From Hymenobacter sp. PAMC 26628 (GTDB taxonomy: Bacteria > Bacteroidota > Bacteroidia > Cytophagales > Hymenobacteraceae), in the NCBI RefSeq assembly GCF_001562275.1, contig NZ_CP014304.1:5208001-5272000 (forward strand): 64,000 nucleotides of DNA, written 5' to 3'. The notes under the pieces were generated by a model that saw only the letters and a program-made list of their open reading frames with translations, was not told the origin of the DNA and made no database searches. The position numbers were made by a program, and so were the translations under genes. Position 1 is the first letter of the stretch; every line of letters starts with the position of its first letter. Positions 25,934 through 36,663 of this stretch are shown here, piece after piece.

Positions 25934-27295
25934 CTACGCCGGTTCCTCGGCGGGCGCGGGGCCCCGGAAGGCGTCCGTTTTGCCCACGCCGGCCGTTAGT
26001 TTCACGGGCCGGTTTTCCTTGGCCGACTGGTAGATGGCTTCCATAATGCGCTGGTCCTGGAGGCCTTCTTCGCCGGGCGTGTAGGGCGTTTTGTTGTTGC
26101 GCACGCACTCGGCCATGTGGTCCATTTCGAGGGCAAACTGCTGCTTATCAGGGTTGCTGGGCTGCTCGATGACCTGCTTGCCGTTGGGGGCGTGCACCAG
26201 CTCCTGCTTGAGGCCCTTGTAGGGAAAGGCCGGGTCCATTTTGATGGTGCCGGTTTCGGCGTGCACGGCGTAGCTCTTGGCGTTGAACGAGCCGTAGCCC
26301 GTCATGCACTGCGAGATGACGCCGCTTGGAAAGCGCAGCGTAAAGCTCACGTTTTCTTCAATTTCCCGGAACCGGTCGTCGCCGGGCGTGCTGTAAATCT
26401 GGGCCGATACCTCGGTGGGTTCTTCGCCCAGCAAAAAGCGCGTGGTGTTGAGGCAGTACAGCCCGACGTCGGGCAAGGAGCCGCCGCCGGCCAGGGCTTT
26501 TTTGTGGCGCCACTGCTGGTCGTGGGCCTGGTTCTGGCAGTTCATCATTTGGATGAGCTTGGTTTTGCCGTAGGTTTTGTCGCGCACCAGCTTCATGGCG
26601 GCCCGGTTCAGGGGCTCGTACTGGATGCGGTAGGCAATCATCAGCTTCTTGCCGGCCTTGTTGCAGGCGGCAATCATTTCCTCGCACTCCTTCACTGAGT
26701 TGGCCATCGGCTTCTCGCACAGAATGTGCTTGCCGGCCTTGGCCCCGCGGATGGTAAACTCATGGTGCTGCGCGTTGGGCAGCACAATGTAAATGACCTG
26801 CACCTCGGGGTTGTCCTTGAGCTGGTCGTAAGCCTGGTACGAGTAGCAGCTGCTGGGCTTGATGCCGTACTGCTTGGCGGCCTTGGCCATTTTGTCGGCG
26901 TCGCCGCTCACCAGGGCCACCGGCTTGGCGTGCTTGCACTGCCCGAAGGCGGGCAAAATCTCGGCCAGCGTGAGGTGGCCCAGGCCCACAATGGCAAAGC
27001 CCACGCGCTGGTCGGGCGCGTCGGGGTTGGGAAACGGGCCGGCCTTGGGGTCGGTGGGGGCCTCCAGCGGCGGCAGCTTGATGTCGAGGTCGCCGGTGGG
27101 CGTTTGGGCCTGGGTGCCGAAGCCGCTCAGGTCGGCGGCTTCGGCAGCGGCCAGGGGCAGGGCCCCGGCCACGGCGGTGGCCAGCAGGCCGCGGCCGGCG
27201 TGGTTGATGAACTGGCGACGCGAGGCAGCGGTGGCGCCCAGCGCGGGGGCATCGGCCCCGGGCACGAAGGCCGGGGTGGAAGATTCTTGGAACAT
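25934..27295 (-). CDS. Gfo/Idh/MocA-family oxidoreductase, probably Tat-exported
   Basis: 453 aa. The N-terminus has a twin-arginine-like signal (SRRQFINHAGRGLLATAVAGALPLAA, starting about residue 25), which fits the periplasmic glucose-fructose oxidoreductase-like branch carrying tightly bound NADP. The Rossmann motif is VGFAIVGLGHLTLAEILPAF at about 100; the family signature CEKPMANS follows at about 190. The substrate is most likely a sugar or sugar derivative, but nothing nearby identifies it. Confidence 0.88.
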   Translation of the reverse strand: MFQESSTPAFVPGADAPALGATAASRRQFINHAGRGLLATAVAGALPLAAAEAADLSGFGTQAQTPTGDLDIKLPPLEAPTDPKAGPFPNPDAPDQRVGFAIVGLGHLTLAEILPAFGQCKHAKPVALVSGDADKMAKAAKQYGIKPSSCYSYQAYDQLKDNPEVQVIYIVLPNAQHHEFTIRGAKAGKHILCEKPMANSVKECEEMIAACNKAGKKLMIAYRIQYEPLNRAAMKLVRDKTYGKTKLIQMMNCQNQAHDQQWRHKKALAGGGSLPDVGLYCLNTTRFLLGEEPTEVSAQIYSTPGDDRFREIEENVSFTLRFPSGVISQCMTGYGSFNAKSYAVHAETGTIKMDPAFPYKGLKQELVHAPNGKQVIEQPSNPDKQQFALEMDHMAECVRNNKTPYTPGEEGLQDQRIMEAIYQSAKENRPVKLTAGVGKTDAFRGPAPAEEPA

Positions 27296-27446
27296 AACGC
27301 GAAAAGATTGGAAGATGAGGAGCGGCTTGGCTGTACGTGCCGGGCCGGGGGTCGCGTTGCTACGGCTGGGCTTGGAATCCCTAAAAAAACCCGGGGGCCG
27401 GTTGGGCCGTTGCGGGTATCTGATTGCTCACTCCGAACACCTTTCC

Positions 27447-28517
27447 ATGCCCTCCCTCTTCGATTCTTTCGCCCTGCGCGGCGTCACCCTCAAAAACCGC
27501 CTCGTCGTGTCGCCCATGTGCGAGTACAGCAGCGTCGACGGCTTCGCCAACGACTGGCACCTGGTGCACCTGGGCAGCCGGGCCGTGGGCGGCGCCGGCC
27601 TCATCATTTTTGAGGCGGCCGCCGTGTCGCCCGAGGCCCGCATCACCTCCGACGACCTGGGCATCTGGAAAGACGAGCACGTGGATTTCCTTCGGCGCAT
27701 CAACGCGTTTATCACGGCCCAGGGCAGCGTGCCCGGCATCCAGCTGGCCCACGCCGGCCGCAAGGCCAGCACCTACACCAGCTGGAAAGGCAGCGGCGCC
27801 GTGCCGATGACGTTCGGCGGTTGGCAGGTGGTGGGCCCCGGCGACGTGCCCTTCGCCGACGACTACCCGCGGCCGGTGGCCCTGGATGCGGCGGGTATCC
27901 AAAAAGTAATCGCCGATTTTCGGGCCGCCACGGTACGGGCCCTGGCGGCGGGTTTCCAGATTATTGAAATCCACGCCGCCCACGGCTACCTGCTGCACGA
28001 GTTCTACTCGCCCCTCAGCAACCAGCGCACCGACGAGTACGGCGGCTCGTTCGAGAACCGCATTCGCCTGACGGTGGAAGTGGTGCGCGCCGTGGGGGCC
28101 CTGCTGCCCAATCACTTGCCGCTGCTGGTGCGCATTTCGGCCACCGACTGGACGGCAGGCGGCTGGACCATCGAGGACTCGGTGGAGCTGGCGAAGGTGC
28201 TGAAAGCCGAAGGCGCCGACCTCATCGATACGTCTACGGGCGGCAACGTGCCGCACGCTAAAATCCCGAGCACGCCCGGCTACCAGGTCGAGTTTGCCGA
28301 GCGCATCCGCCGCGAGGCCGGCGTGGCCACCGGGGCCGTGGGCCTCATCACCACCGCGGCCCAGGCCGAGGAAATTGTGGCCAGCGGCCAGGCCGACCTC
28401 GTGCTGCTGGCCCGCGAGGAGCTGCGCGACCCCTACTTCCCGCTGCACGCCGCCCACGAGCTACGCGCCGACGTGGCCTGGCCCGTGCAGTACGAACGCG
28501 CCAAACCGCGGCACTAA
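27447..28517 (+). CDS. NADH:flavin oxidoreductase, YqjM/NamA-type Old Yellow Enzyme
   Basis: 356 aa FMN barrel starting MPSLFDSFALRGVTLKNRLVVSPMC. The cysteine in SPMCEYSS is the YqjM-class flavin-tuning residue. QLAHAGRKAS supplies a substrate histidine pair with EIHAAHGYLLHEFYSPLSN, and RTDEYGGSFENR is a family signature. Reduces activated C=C bonds using NAD(P)H. Monocistronic, followed by a long hairpin terminator; the upstream open frame lies antisense to the Gfo gene. Confidence 0.93.
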   Translation: MPSLFDSFALRGVTLKNRLVVSPMCEYSSVDGFANDWHLVHLGSRAVGGAGLIIFEAAAVSPEARITSDDLGIWKDEHVDFLRRINAFITAQGSVPGIQLAHAGRKASTYTSWKGSGAVPMTFGGWQVVGPGDVPFADDYPRPVALDAAGIQKVIADFRAATVRALAAGFQIIEIHAAHGYLLHEFYSPLSNQRTDEYGGSFENRIRLTVEVVRAVGALLPNHLPLLVRISATDWTAGGWTIEDSVELAKVLKAEGADLIDTSTGGNVPHAKIPSTPGYQVEFAERIRREAGVATGAVGLITTAAQAEEIVASGQADLVLLAREELRDPYFPLHAAHELRADVAWPVQYERAKPRH

Positions 28518-28535
28518 GCGCCTATTTGGATGGCT

Positions 28536-28617
28536 TTTAAGCGACGCTTTTAGAGCATAAAACAGGGGCCCTGGGTAATGCCTGGGGCCCCTGTTTTATG
28601 CTTTAAAAGCGTCTTTG
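28536..28617. terminator. Long bidirectional terminator hairpin
   Basis: Nested inverted repeat: AGCGACGCTTTTAGAGCATA with AAACAGGGGCCC, and the complement on the right. It lies between convergent genes. Confidence 0.8.
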
Positions 28618-28619
28618 CG

Positions 28620-29039
28620 CTACCGCGCCAACACGGCTTGCGTGAGCCAGGCTGCGGCGTCGTCCTCGTTATCAAAGGTCTTGTAGGTGTTGCCCAACTC
28701 GCGCGAGGCCAAGGCGAGGCGCGTCATGCTGACGCGGGCAAAGGGACTTTCGGCCAGCACTACCGCGCCGTAGCGGTAGCCGCCCTCGCGGATGGCGCGT
28801 GGCAGCCACTCATCCACCAGCCAGGCGCGCTCGGCGTCGGAGTAGGGCACCATTTTGCGCTGGTCAATGAGCATTTTGCCCCAGCCTCGCCGCACCATGG
28901 CTTGTAGCACGTGCGTGAGCAGGGCCCGGAAGGCCACTTCCTCGCGCGGGGCGGCGTAGTAATCGAGCCGCAGGTAGTTCAGGGGTTCTTCCCAAACGCG
29001 CCCCGCGGCATTTTCAAAATAAACAGAGCGAGAAGCCAT
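28620..29039 (-). CDS. Small SpoIIAA/STAS-like protein
   Basis: 139 aa from MASRSVYFENAAGRVWEEP. Soluble, mixed alpha/beta, with a central AMVRRGWGKMLIDQRKMVPYSDAERAWL and the ending TYKTFDNEDDAAAWLTQ. The form recalls SpoIIAA-like proteins seen in many Hymenobacter genomes. It shares general layout with the protein at 11257-11703. Function unknown. ATG at 29039 chosen because the upstream nine codons lack homology-like composition. Confidence 0.6.
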   Translation of the reverse strand: MASRSVYFENAAGRVWEEPLNYLRLDYYAAPREEVAFRALLTHVLQAMVRRGWGKMLIDQRKMVPYSDAERAWLVDEWLPRAIREGGYRYGAVVLAESPFARVSMTRLALASRELGNTYKTFDNEDDAAAWLTQAVLAR

Positions 29040-29111
29040 AGAAACAAAAAGAAGAGCGCCGCCCATCCGCGCTAAACTACAAAACGGCGCCTGGGGTTTG
29101 GGCCGGGCCCG

Positions 29112-29909
29112 CTAGGGCCCCCGGCGAATGACGGCTTCCACGTTGGTGAGGTCGTCGTAGTCGGGCGTCACCACGCCGCGGCCGGGGTTGTCGAGGTCGC
29201 GGATGGTGGTGACGAGCACGGCCACCGCGACGACGAAAATGATGGGAATAATCTGGCTGGGGTAGTCCTGGAAGCGGTTCATGAAGCCAATCATAAAGCC
29301 CATGGCCAGCGAGAGCACCACCAGCGCCACCAAAATGGTGCGCGGCGTGCGCTCGCGAAACGTGTAGAGCAGGGCGAAATAATTGGCGTTTTTGGCGGCC
29401 GCCAGCGTCAAAATCTGCTGCACCACGGGGCGGTCCGCGGGGGCCCCGGCCAGGTGGGCCAGCAGGCCGGCGTCGAAGGCCTGGTTGAGCGAGTCGGCGC
29501 GGTGCACCAGGCGCAGGCACTCAGTGGCGTTGGGGGTGGGGTGGGCCAGCTGGTCGCGCAACGACGCCAATAAGTACCTCCGCACCCGGGCCCGCAGCGC
29601 CGGCGGGTACAGCTGGCTCTGGCGGTGCAGGTCGGAAATGCTGTTGGCCTCGGCGTGCACCGTGGCGTCGCGGGTTTTGACGGCCGTGCCCGAGGCCACC
29701 ATCGTGAAGGAAAGCAGCAGGCCGAACATGCTGAAAATGCCACCTTCTACGCCAATCGGCTTCCAGGCCCGCCCGTGGCGCAGGTACTGGCGCTGGGCCA
29801 GCCAGCTGCCCAGGTACACGGCCAGGCCCAGCCCCACGGGGTAGATGAAGGTGGCCCAGTACGAATCGACGACGGCCAGCCAGGCGGAAGCAAGCAAGAG
29901 GAACGGCAT
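29112..29909 (-). CDS. DUF4239-type integral membrane protein
   Basis: 265 aa, about four membrane segments: LASAWLAVVDSYWATFIYPVGLGLAVYLG at the N-terminus, GIFSMFGLLLSFTMVASG, TILVALVVLSLAMGFMIGFM and IIPIIFVVAVAVLVTTIR. The segment pattern and the RDLDNPGRG motif after the last helix match the DUF4239 (bestrophin-like) family, with a large soluble helical loop in between. Function unknown. Separated from the small protein downstream by 72 bp on the same strand. Confidence 0.7.
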   Translation of the reverse strand: MPFLLLASAWLAVVDSYWATFIYPVGLGLAVYLGSWLAQRQYLRHGRAWKPIGVEGGIFSMFGLLLSFTMVASGTAVKTRDATVHAEANSISDLHRQSQLYPPALRARVRRYLLASLRDQLAHPTPNATECLRLVHRADSLNQAFDAGLLAHLAGAPADRPVVQQILTLAAAKNANYFALLYTFRERTPRTILVALVVLSLAMGFMIGFMNRFQDYPSQIIPIIFVVAVAVLVTTIRDLDNPGRGVVTPDYDDLTNVEAVIRRGP

Positions 29910-29973
29910 AAGCGGGCCGCAAAGAAACGCGCCCTTGCCGGTACGCCGCGTGAAGCATACCGGCCAGCGGTGC

Positions 29974-29981
29974 TACTTTTG
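29974..29981 (+). promoter_or_regulatory. -7 box of the pentapeptide-repeat gene
   Basis: TACTTTTG, 27 nt before the ATG at 30009, matching TAnnTTTG. It excludes the longer upstream reading frame. Confidence 0.55.
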
Positions 29982-30008
29982 GGCCCCCACCGTTCGCCTT
30001 TTGCGCCC

Positions 30009-30614
30009 ATGAAACCGTCCCGCAAACCCGTTGTGCTGCGCCCGCCCACCCGTTTCCCCTCCGACCAAGTGGTGGAGCGCTGGGACGCCCGCCGCCTGCT
30101 GGCCGAGGGCCCCGAGTTCGAGCAGTTCCATTTCATCGGTGGCGACTTTGGCGGGGCCGACCTCAGCCGCCTGCGCTTCCTCGACTGCCGCTTCGAGCGC
30201 TGCAACCTGGCCGCGGCGCAGCTCAACCAAACCGCCCTGCAAAACGTGGCCTTCGACGGCTGCAAGCTGCTGGGCGTGCCCTTCGGGGCCTGCCGCGACC
30301 TGTTTTTTGGCGTGCACTTCGATCACTGCCAGCTGCGCTACGCTACCTTCGGGGGCCGCAAAATGCCGGCCACCCGCTTCGCCCACTGCACCCTCGACGA
30401 GGCCGATTTTACCAACGCCGACCTCACCGGGGCCCTGTTTGCCGACTGCTCGCTGGTCGGCACCGTGTTTCACGACACCCAGCTGGCCGGGGCCGATTTC
30501 CGCACCGCCACCGGCCTCGCCCTCGACCCCGAAGCCAACGGCCTCGCAGGGGCCCGTTTCGCCCTGGCCAGCCTACCGGGCTTATTGGAGAAGTACGGGC
30601 TGGTGGTGGAGTAA
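30009..30614 (+). CDS. Pentapeptide-repeat protein
   Basis: 201 aa. From about residue 45 runs of A(D/N)LXX-like units are visible (FGGADLSRLRFLDCRFERCN, ADFTNADLTGALFADCSLVG), which fold as a right-handed quadrilateral beta-helix. Similar proteins include McbG/Qnr, which shield DNA gyrase, but most have no known role. No signal peptide. The start is fixed by the promoter box. Confidence 0.88.
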   Translation: MKPSRKPVVLRPPTRFPSDQVVERWDARRLLAEGPEFEQFHFIGGDFGGADLSRLRFLDCRFERCNLAAAQLNQTALQNVAFDGCKLLGVPFGACRDLFFGVHFDHCQLRYATFGGRKMPATRFAHCTLDEADFTNADLTGALFADCSLVGTVFHDTQLAGADFRTATGLALDPEANGLAGARFALASLPGLLEKYGLVVE

Positions 30615-30653
30615 GGGAGCGGGTTTTTTTGTGCTGTGAAGGACCGTTTACAA

Positions 30654-30682
30654 GATTTAAAAGCCTAATGGCTTATTTAAAT
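30654..30682. terminator. Hairpin between convergent genes
   Basis: GATTTAAAAGCC-TAAT-GGCTTATTTAAATC, AT-rich stem; no long T-run. Confidence 0.45.
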
Positions 30683-30723
30683 CACCGTTTTCCTGAACAC
30701 TAGTTATTGATACCCAACTGGCG

Positions 30724-31308
30724 TCAATAGCGGATATCGAAGCGACCTTGTGTTAGTTCACTGGTCACGTAGGGCGCCCAGGTCTGACGCAGTTGTCCCT
30801 CAAACGTGCCTGCTATGATGTGGCGCACCGTGTCCACCTGCGTTAGCACAATGCGGCTGGTCGCGGCCGTGCTCAGGGCCAGCCGATGGGTGGCCTCCGT
30901 CGTCAGGTTGTCCTGCAGGGCAAATCCGGTTGGCACCGGTCTGACCGTGCCGGTGAACTGGGGCGAGCACCGGTAGCTTCCTGGCCCTCGGACGGAGTCC
31001 AATTGCAGCAAGAAGTCTTCCGTGTGCTGCGCGGTAGTAAGTCGAGTCGTCACGAGCAATCTAGGCAGTCCCGCTGGCCCGCGGTCGACCCTGGCCGAAA
31101 GCGTATTGTCATGGCAGGGACCTGAAAAAACGCACGTTTGCCCGTAGGTGGTCCACACACGTCCGTCCACTTGGAAGCCTAATGTATTGGCACCAACGGC
31201 GGTGGCGGGGGGCAGCCGCAACTCCGGCTCCGGGGTTTTGGAACGAGTACACCCACCCAGGAATAGGCAAGCACCCAGGAAAGCCATTGAATAGGGAACA
31301 AGCGTCAT
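30724..31308 (-). CDS. Hypothetical lipoprotein
   Basis: 194 aa if started at MTLVPYSMAFLGACLFLGGC; the lipobox LGGC predicts lipidation at about residue 20. The rest is a beta-rich domain (TLGFQVDGRVWTTYGQTC, LLQLDSVRGPGSYRCSPQF, HIIAGTFEGQLRQTW) that resembles the DUF6252-like small lipoproteins of Bacteroidetes in plan, but I do not recognise a named family with confidence. The start could also be MAFLG (31287). Divergent from the formamidase-like gene across a region with repeated TTTACGAAA motifs. Confidence 0.6.
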   Translation of the reverse strand: MTLVPYSMAFLGACLFLGGCTRSKTPEPELRLPPATAVGANTLGFQVDGRVWTTYGQTCVFSGPCHDNTLSARVDRGPAGLPRLLVTTRLTTAQHTEDFLLQLDSVRGPGSYRCSPQFTGTVRPVPTGFALQDNLTTEATHRLALSTAATSRIVLTQVDTVRHIIAGTFEGQLRQTWAPYVTSELTQGRFDIRY

Positions 31309-31730
31309 GTGGTGGAAGGAAAGTGGAAGGAAAAGCAAGAGCAATGTAACAGCATTGGGGTTGCATAGCACTGGCATGACCGTTTTTTTAATGCTCGTTT
31401 CCGCGAACAGATGCAATCAGCCTTACAACTAGTGGCCAGTTGCCCATATAGTGCGGTACGAGTTTACGAAACTCGTCTACGATTTAAAGTTTACGAAATA
31501 GCCCAAAGAGATGCGTTTCGTAAACGCCCAAAATGGAGTCTGGTCCCCCGCTAAAGTACCACGTCCAAGCAGCGGGGCGGTGGGGAAGAAAACCGCCCTT
31601 ATTCCAAGAGTGGGTTTATAAGAAGCATTATGTAAGGCACCAAAGTAATGCCGCTGCAAAAACACCGCTGAATAACAACCCAACCAAACGCGGCGCCTGC
31701 CGGAACGCTCCCACTGCGTACTTTCCGGCC
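31309..31730. promoter_or_regulatory. Divergent promoter region with repeated GTTTACGAAA motifs
   Basis: 422 bp without a gene. At 31458-31476 ACGAGTTT-ACG-AAACTCGT (8-bp arms), at 31488-31497 a single copy, and at 31513-31527 GCGTTT-CGT-AAACGC (6-bp arms). The shared core also occurs in the BlaI operator at 12.25 kb. These look like binding sites of one regulator; a BlaI-type protein is a reasonable candidate. Confidence 0.5.
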
Positions 31731-32759
31731 ATGAAAACACTTTTCCTCGGATTACTGCTAACCGCCGGCCTGCTGGGGGCCCCGGCGGCGTGGGCCCAGC
31801 GCCAGCCGCAGCACGAATTGCAAATCACGCCGGCCACCGCGGCCTGGGGCTACTACGACGCCGCCGCGCCGCCGGTGCTGCGCATTAAGTCGGGCGAGAG
31901 CGTGCGGGTGCACACGCTCATCACCTCCAACCCCGCGCGGCTGGAAGGGGCGGGCGTGGCCCCGGCGCAGGTCGAGCAGTCCTTGCGCGACATCACCACG
32001 CAAGTAACCAACAAGGGGCCCGGGGGGCACATCCTCACGGGGCCCATTTTTGTGGAAGGCGCCGAGCCCGGCGACGTGCTGGAGGTGCGCATCCAGCGCA
32101 TCAAGCTGGCCATTCCCTATGCCTACAACGCGTTTGGGCCCAAGAGCGGCTTCATTCCGGAGGACTTCCCGTACGCGAAGATGAAAATCATTCCGCTCGA
32201 CGAGAAGCAGGGCGTGGCCCATTTCGCGCCGGGCATTGACGTGCCGCTACGGCCGTTTTTTGGCAGTATGGGCGTGGCCCCACCGGTGGCCGCGGGCCGC
32301 ATCAACAGCGCGCCGCCCGGCATCCACGGCGGCAACCTCGACAACCGGGAGCTGGTGGTGGGCACCACGCTGTACTTGCCGGTGCACGTGCCCGGGGCCC
32401 TGTTTTTTGTGGGCGACGGCCACGCTGGGCAGGGCAACGGCGAGGTCGACATCACGGCCCTGGAAACCTCGCTCGTCGGCGACCTCCAGTTCATTGTGCG
32501 CAAAGACTTGCACCAGAAGCTGCCCCGTGCCGAAACGCCCACCGCTTACATCAGCATGGGCCTGAACGAGGACCTAACCCTGGCCGCCAAGGACGCGGTG
32601 CGCGAGATGATTGATTTCCTGGTGGCCACCCGCGGCCTAAGCCGCGACGACGCCTACATGCTGGTGAGCGTGGCCGGCGACCTCGACGTGACGCAGGTGG
32701 TGGACGGCACCCGCGGGGCCCACGTCATCCTGCCCAAAAGTATTTTCGGGAAAAAATAG
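31731..32759 (+). CDS. Secreted acetamidase/formamidase-family protein
   Basis: 342 aa with signal peptide MKTLFLGLLLTAGLLGAPAAWAQ. The mature part shows the FmdA/AmdA features GPGGHILTGPIFVEGAEPGDVLEVRI, GMNLD-like PPGIHGGNLDNRELVVGTTLYLPVHVPGALFFVGDGHAGQGNGEV, and ISMGLNEDLTLAAKDAVREM. The family hydrolyses formamide or acetamide to ammonia and acid; an exported form is common in Cytophagales. Substrate not fixed. Confidence 0.88.
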   Translation: MKTLFLGLLLTAGLLGAPAAWAQRQPQHELQITPATAAWGYYDAAAPPVLRIKSGESVRVHTLITSNPARLEGAGVAPAQVEQSLRDITTQVTNKGPGGHILTGPIFVEGAEPGDVLEVRIQRIKLAIPYAYNAFGPKSGFIPEDFPYAKMKIIPLDEKQGVAHFAPGIDVPLRPFFGSMGVAPPVAAGRINSAPPGIHGGNLDNRELVVGTTLYLPVHVPGALFFVGDGHAGQGNGEVDITALETSLVGDLQFIVRKDLHQKLPRAETPTAYISMGLNEDLTLAAKDAVREMIDFLVATRGLSRDDAYMLVSVAGDLDVTQVVDGTRGAHVILPKSIFGKK

Positions 32760-32819
32760 GGCCCCGCGCCCGGCGCTCACGCAGCCGTTTGCCGCCGGGA
32801 GCGTATGTTTGAGGGGTAA

Positions 32820-32899
32820 ACTTTAGGGGTGCCCCGCCACGTGGGGCTGAGACAATACCCTTGGAACCTGATGCGGATAATGCCGCCGAAGGGAAAAGT
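32820..32899 (+). ncRNA. TPP riboswitch (THI element)
   Basis: Contains the conserved GGGGTGCCCC, CTGAGA, ACCCTTGGAACCTGAT, GGATAATGCC and GAAGGGAAAAGT segments in order, with P1 formed by ACTTT and AAAGT. It stands 92 bp before thiS and should repress the thiamine operon when thiamine diphosphate is plentiful. Confidence 0.93.
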
Positions 32900-32991
32900 A
32901 CTGGTCCGCACGCGGCCGCCCGATGGGCGCGCCGTGGCCGGCACCCACTATTGTTTGCGGTTCGCATTTCCCCAACTAATCAACTAGTTGC

Positions 32992-33194
32992 ATGATCTGC
33001 TACGTAAATAATTTGCCCCACGAAGCCGCCGAACAGCAGCCGTTGCAGGAGCTGCTGGCGGCCCTGGGCTGGTCCAGCCGCGCGGCCTCGCCGTGGCCCT
33101 GAACGACGCTGTGGTGCCCCGCGCCGAGTGGGCCACCCGCGCCGTGCAGCCCCACGACCGCCTCACCATTATCCGCGCCACCCAAGGGGGCTAG
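32992..33194 (+). pseudogene. thiS: ThiS sulfur carrier, frameshifted
   Basis: Starts MICYVNNLPHEAAEQQPLQE and would stop early as ...SRAASPWP. One frame over, the normal ThiS end continues: GLAVALNDAVVPRAEWATRA, LTIIRATQGG, finishing in the Gly-Gly needed for thiocarboxylation. The 203-nt length is not a multiple of three; one base is missing near 33080-33090. ThiS hands sulfur to the thiazole synthase ThiG. Either a real lesion or a base-calling error. Confidence 0.85.
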
Positions 33195-33198
33195 GCGG

Positions 33199-35105
<1,907 letters not shown>

Positions 35106-35134
35106 CGTAGACTCTGCGAGTCCGCGCGTGGGTC

Positions 35135-35245
35135 CGTCTGTCATCCTGAGCTTGCGAAGGATCTTATTACCTCTGCGCCGATTGGGATTACTGCAAATCG
35201 CTGCGGCGTGATTTAAGGTCCTTCGCAAGCTCAGGATGACAGACG
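35135..35245. repeat. Palindromic repeat R7 between thiC and thiD
   Basis: Perfect 27-bp arms beginning CGTCTGTCATCCTGAGCTTG, complement on the right ending GGATGACAGACG. Best preserved arms of the family; of the TCATCCTGAGC type. Confidence 0.9.
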
Positions 35246-35276
35246 TTCTCAGTAACCAAGCGCTAATAATTAAGCC

Positions 35277-36026
35277 ATGCGCCCCTACGTACTCACCATT
35301 GCTGGCTTCGACCCCAGCGCCGGGGCCGGCGTGCTGGCCGACGTGAAAACGCTGGAAGCCAGCAGCGTGTACGGGCTGGCCGTCTGTACTGCCCTCACGG
35401 TGCAAACCGACGCGGTGTTTGAGCGGGTGCGCTGGGTGCCGCTAGCCGACGTCCAAGACCAAATCCGGCCGCTGCTGGCGCGGTTTGAAGTTGGCTTCGT
35501 GAAGGAGGTTGGCCTCATTGAGGGCCTGCTGCTGCTGCTGGAATTGTTGCAGTGGCTGAGGGCCCAAAACCCGCATATTCAAGTCATTTGGGACCCGGTG
35601 CTGCAAGCCACGGCGGGCTACAAGTTCCACCCGCAACCCGACCCGCAGCTGCTGCAAGCCACCTGCCAGGAACTAGCGCTCATCGCCCCCAACCGGCCCG
35701 AAGCCCTGCGCCTCTGCCCTGCCGCCACGACCGAAGCGGCCGCCGAAACGCTGGCTGCCCAGTGCCCAGTGCTGTTGAAGGGCGGGCACGCCGCCGGGGC
35801 CCTGGCCACCGACGTGCTGCTGGCCGCCGGCCAACGGCACGCGTTTGGGGCCCCACGCCTGCCGCACGGCGCCAAGCACGGCAGCGGCTGCGTATTGTCT
35901 GCGGCCGTGCTGGCTCGGCTGGCGCTGGGCGACGACCTGCCCGCTGCCTGCCGGGCGGGCAAGGCCTATACCACCCGGTTTTTAGCTAGCAACGATACGT
36001 TGTTAGGGTACCACTCTAGAATATAA
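35277..36026 (+). CDS. thiD: Hydroxymethylpyrimidine (phosphate) kinase
   Basis: Phosphorylates HMP and HMP-phosphate, used in synthesis and in salvage. 249 aa ribokinase-fold protein: TIAGFDPSAGAGVLADVKTLE, WDPVLQATAGY, IAPNRPEALRL, LLKGGHAAG and the anion-hole region HGAKHGSGCVLSAAV. Length and motifs intact. In the thi operon, 171 bp after thiC and two bases before the thiE start. Confidence 0.93.
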   Translation: MRPYVLTIAGFDPSAGAGVLADVKTLEASSVYGLAVCTALTVQTDAVFERVRWVPLADVQDQIRPLLARFEVGFVKEVGLIEGLLLLLELLQWLRAQNPHIQVIWDPVLQATAGYKFHPQPDPQLLQATCQELALIAPNRPEALRLCPAATTEAAAETLAAQCPVLLKGGHAAGALATDVLLAAGQRHAFGAPRLPHGAKHGSGCVLSAAVLARLALGDDLPAACRAGKAYTTRFLASNDTLLGYHSRI

Positions 36027-36027
36027 G

Positions 36028-36663
36028 ATGATGAAAATTAATATATTACATTACTTGGTTGCCCATGCCGAAGCGGCTGAACTGGCTTGCCAAGGCGGGG
36101 TGCGCTGGGTGCAGTTCCGGGCGAAAAACCTGTCCTACGCTGAGTGGCGGCAGCGCGCGTCGGAAACCCAAGCTGTGTGTCGCCGCCACGGTGCCGTGCT
36201 CATCGTCAACGACAGCCCGGCGCTGGCGTTGGAAATTGGCGCCGACGGTGTGCACTTGGGCCAGCAGGACATGAACTCCGCGGAGGCCCGCGCCCTTCTG
36301 GGGCCCCACGTCCTCATCGGCGGCACGGCCAACACCTTTGCCGACGTCGAGCGGTTGGCCGCCGTGGGCGTGGACTACGTGGGGCTGGGGCCGCTGCGCT
36401 TCACCACTACCAAGGAAAAGCTAAGCCCGCTGCTGGGGCTAGCCGGCTACGCGGCTGTGCTAGGGCAGTGCCGGGCGGTGGGGCTGGCGCTGCCCATCGT
36501 CGGCATTGGGGGCGTGGCGCTGGCCGACGTGCCCGCGCTGCGGGCCGCCGGGCTGTACGGCGTAGCGGTGGCCGGGGCCATCGGCGGGGCCCCCAGCCCC
36601 GCGGCGACGGCCGCGCAGTTTCTCGCAGCATTGAATGAACCAGTTAAAACACTCGCATTATGA
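36028..36663 (+). CDS. thiE: Thiamine phosphate synthase
   Basis: Couples HMP-diphosphate and thiazole phosphate to thiamine phosphate. 211 aa TIM barrel. QFRAKNLSYAEWRQRA, LIVNDSPALALEIGADGVHLGQQDM, LIGGTANTFADV, VDYVGLGPLRFTTTKEKLSP and VGIGGVALADVPAL are the substrate-binding loops. Intact; its stop overlaps the ATG of thiG (ATGA). A start at the second ATG (36031) is also possible. Confidence 0.92.
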   Translation: MMKINILHYLVAHAEAAELACQGGVRWVQFRAKNLSYAEWRQRASETQAVCRRHGAVLIVNDSPALALEIGADGVHLGQQDMNSAEARALLGPHVLIGGTANTFADVERLAAVGVDYVGLGPLRFTTTKEKLSPLLGLAGYAAVLGQCRAVGLALPIVGIGGVALADVPALRAAGLYGVAVAGAIGGAPSPAATAAQFLAALNEPVKTLAL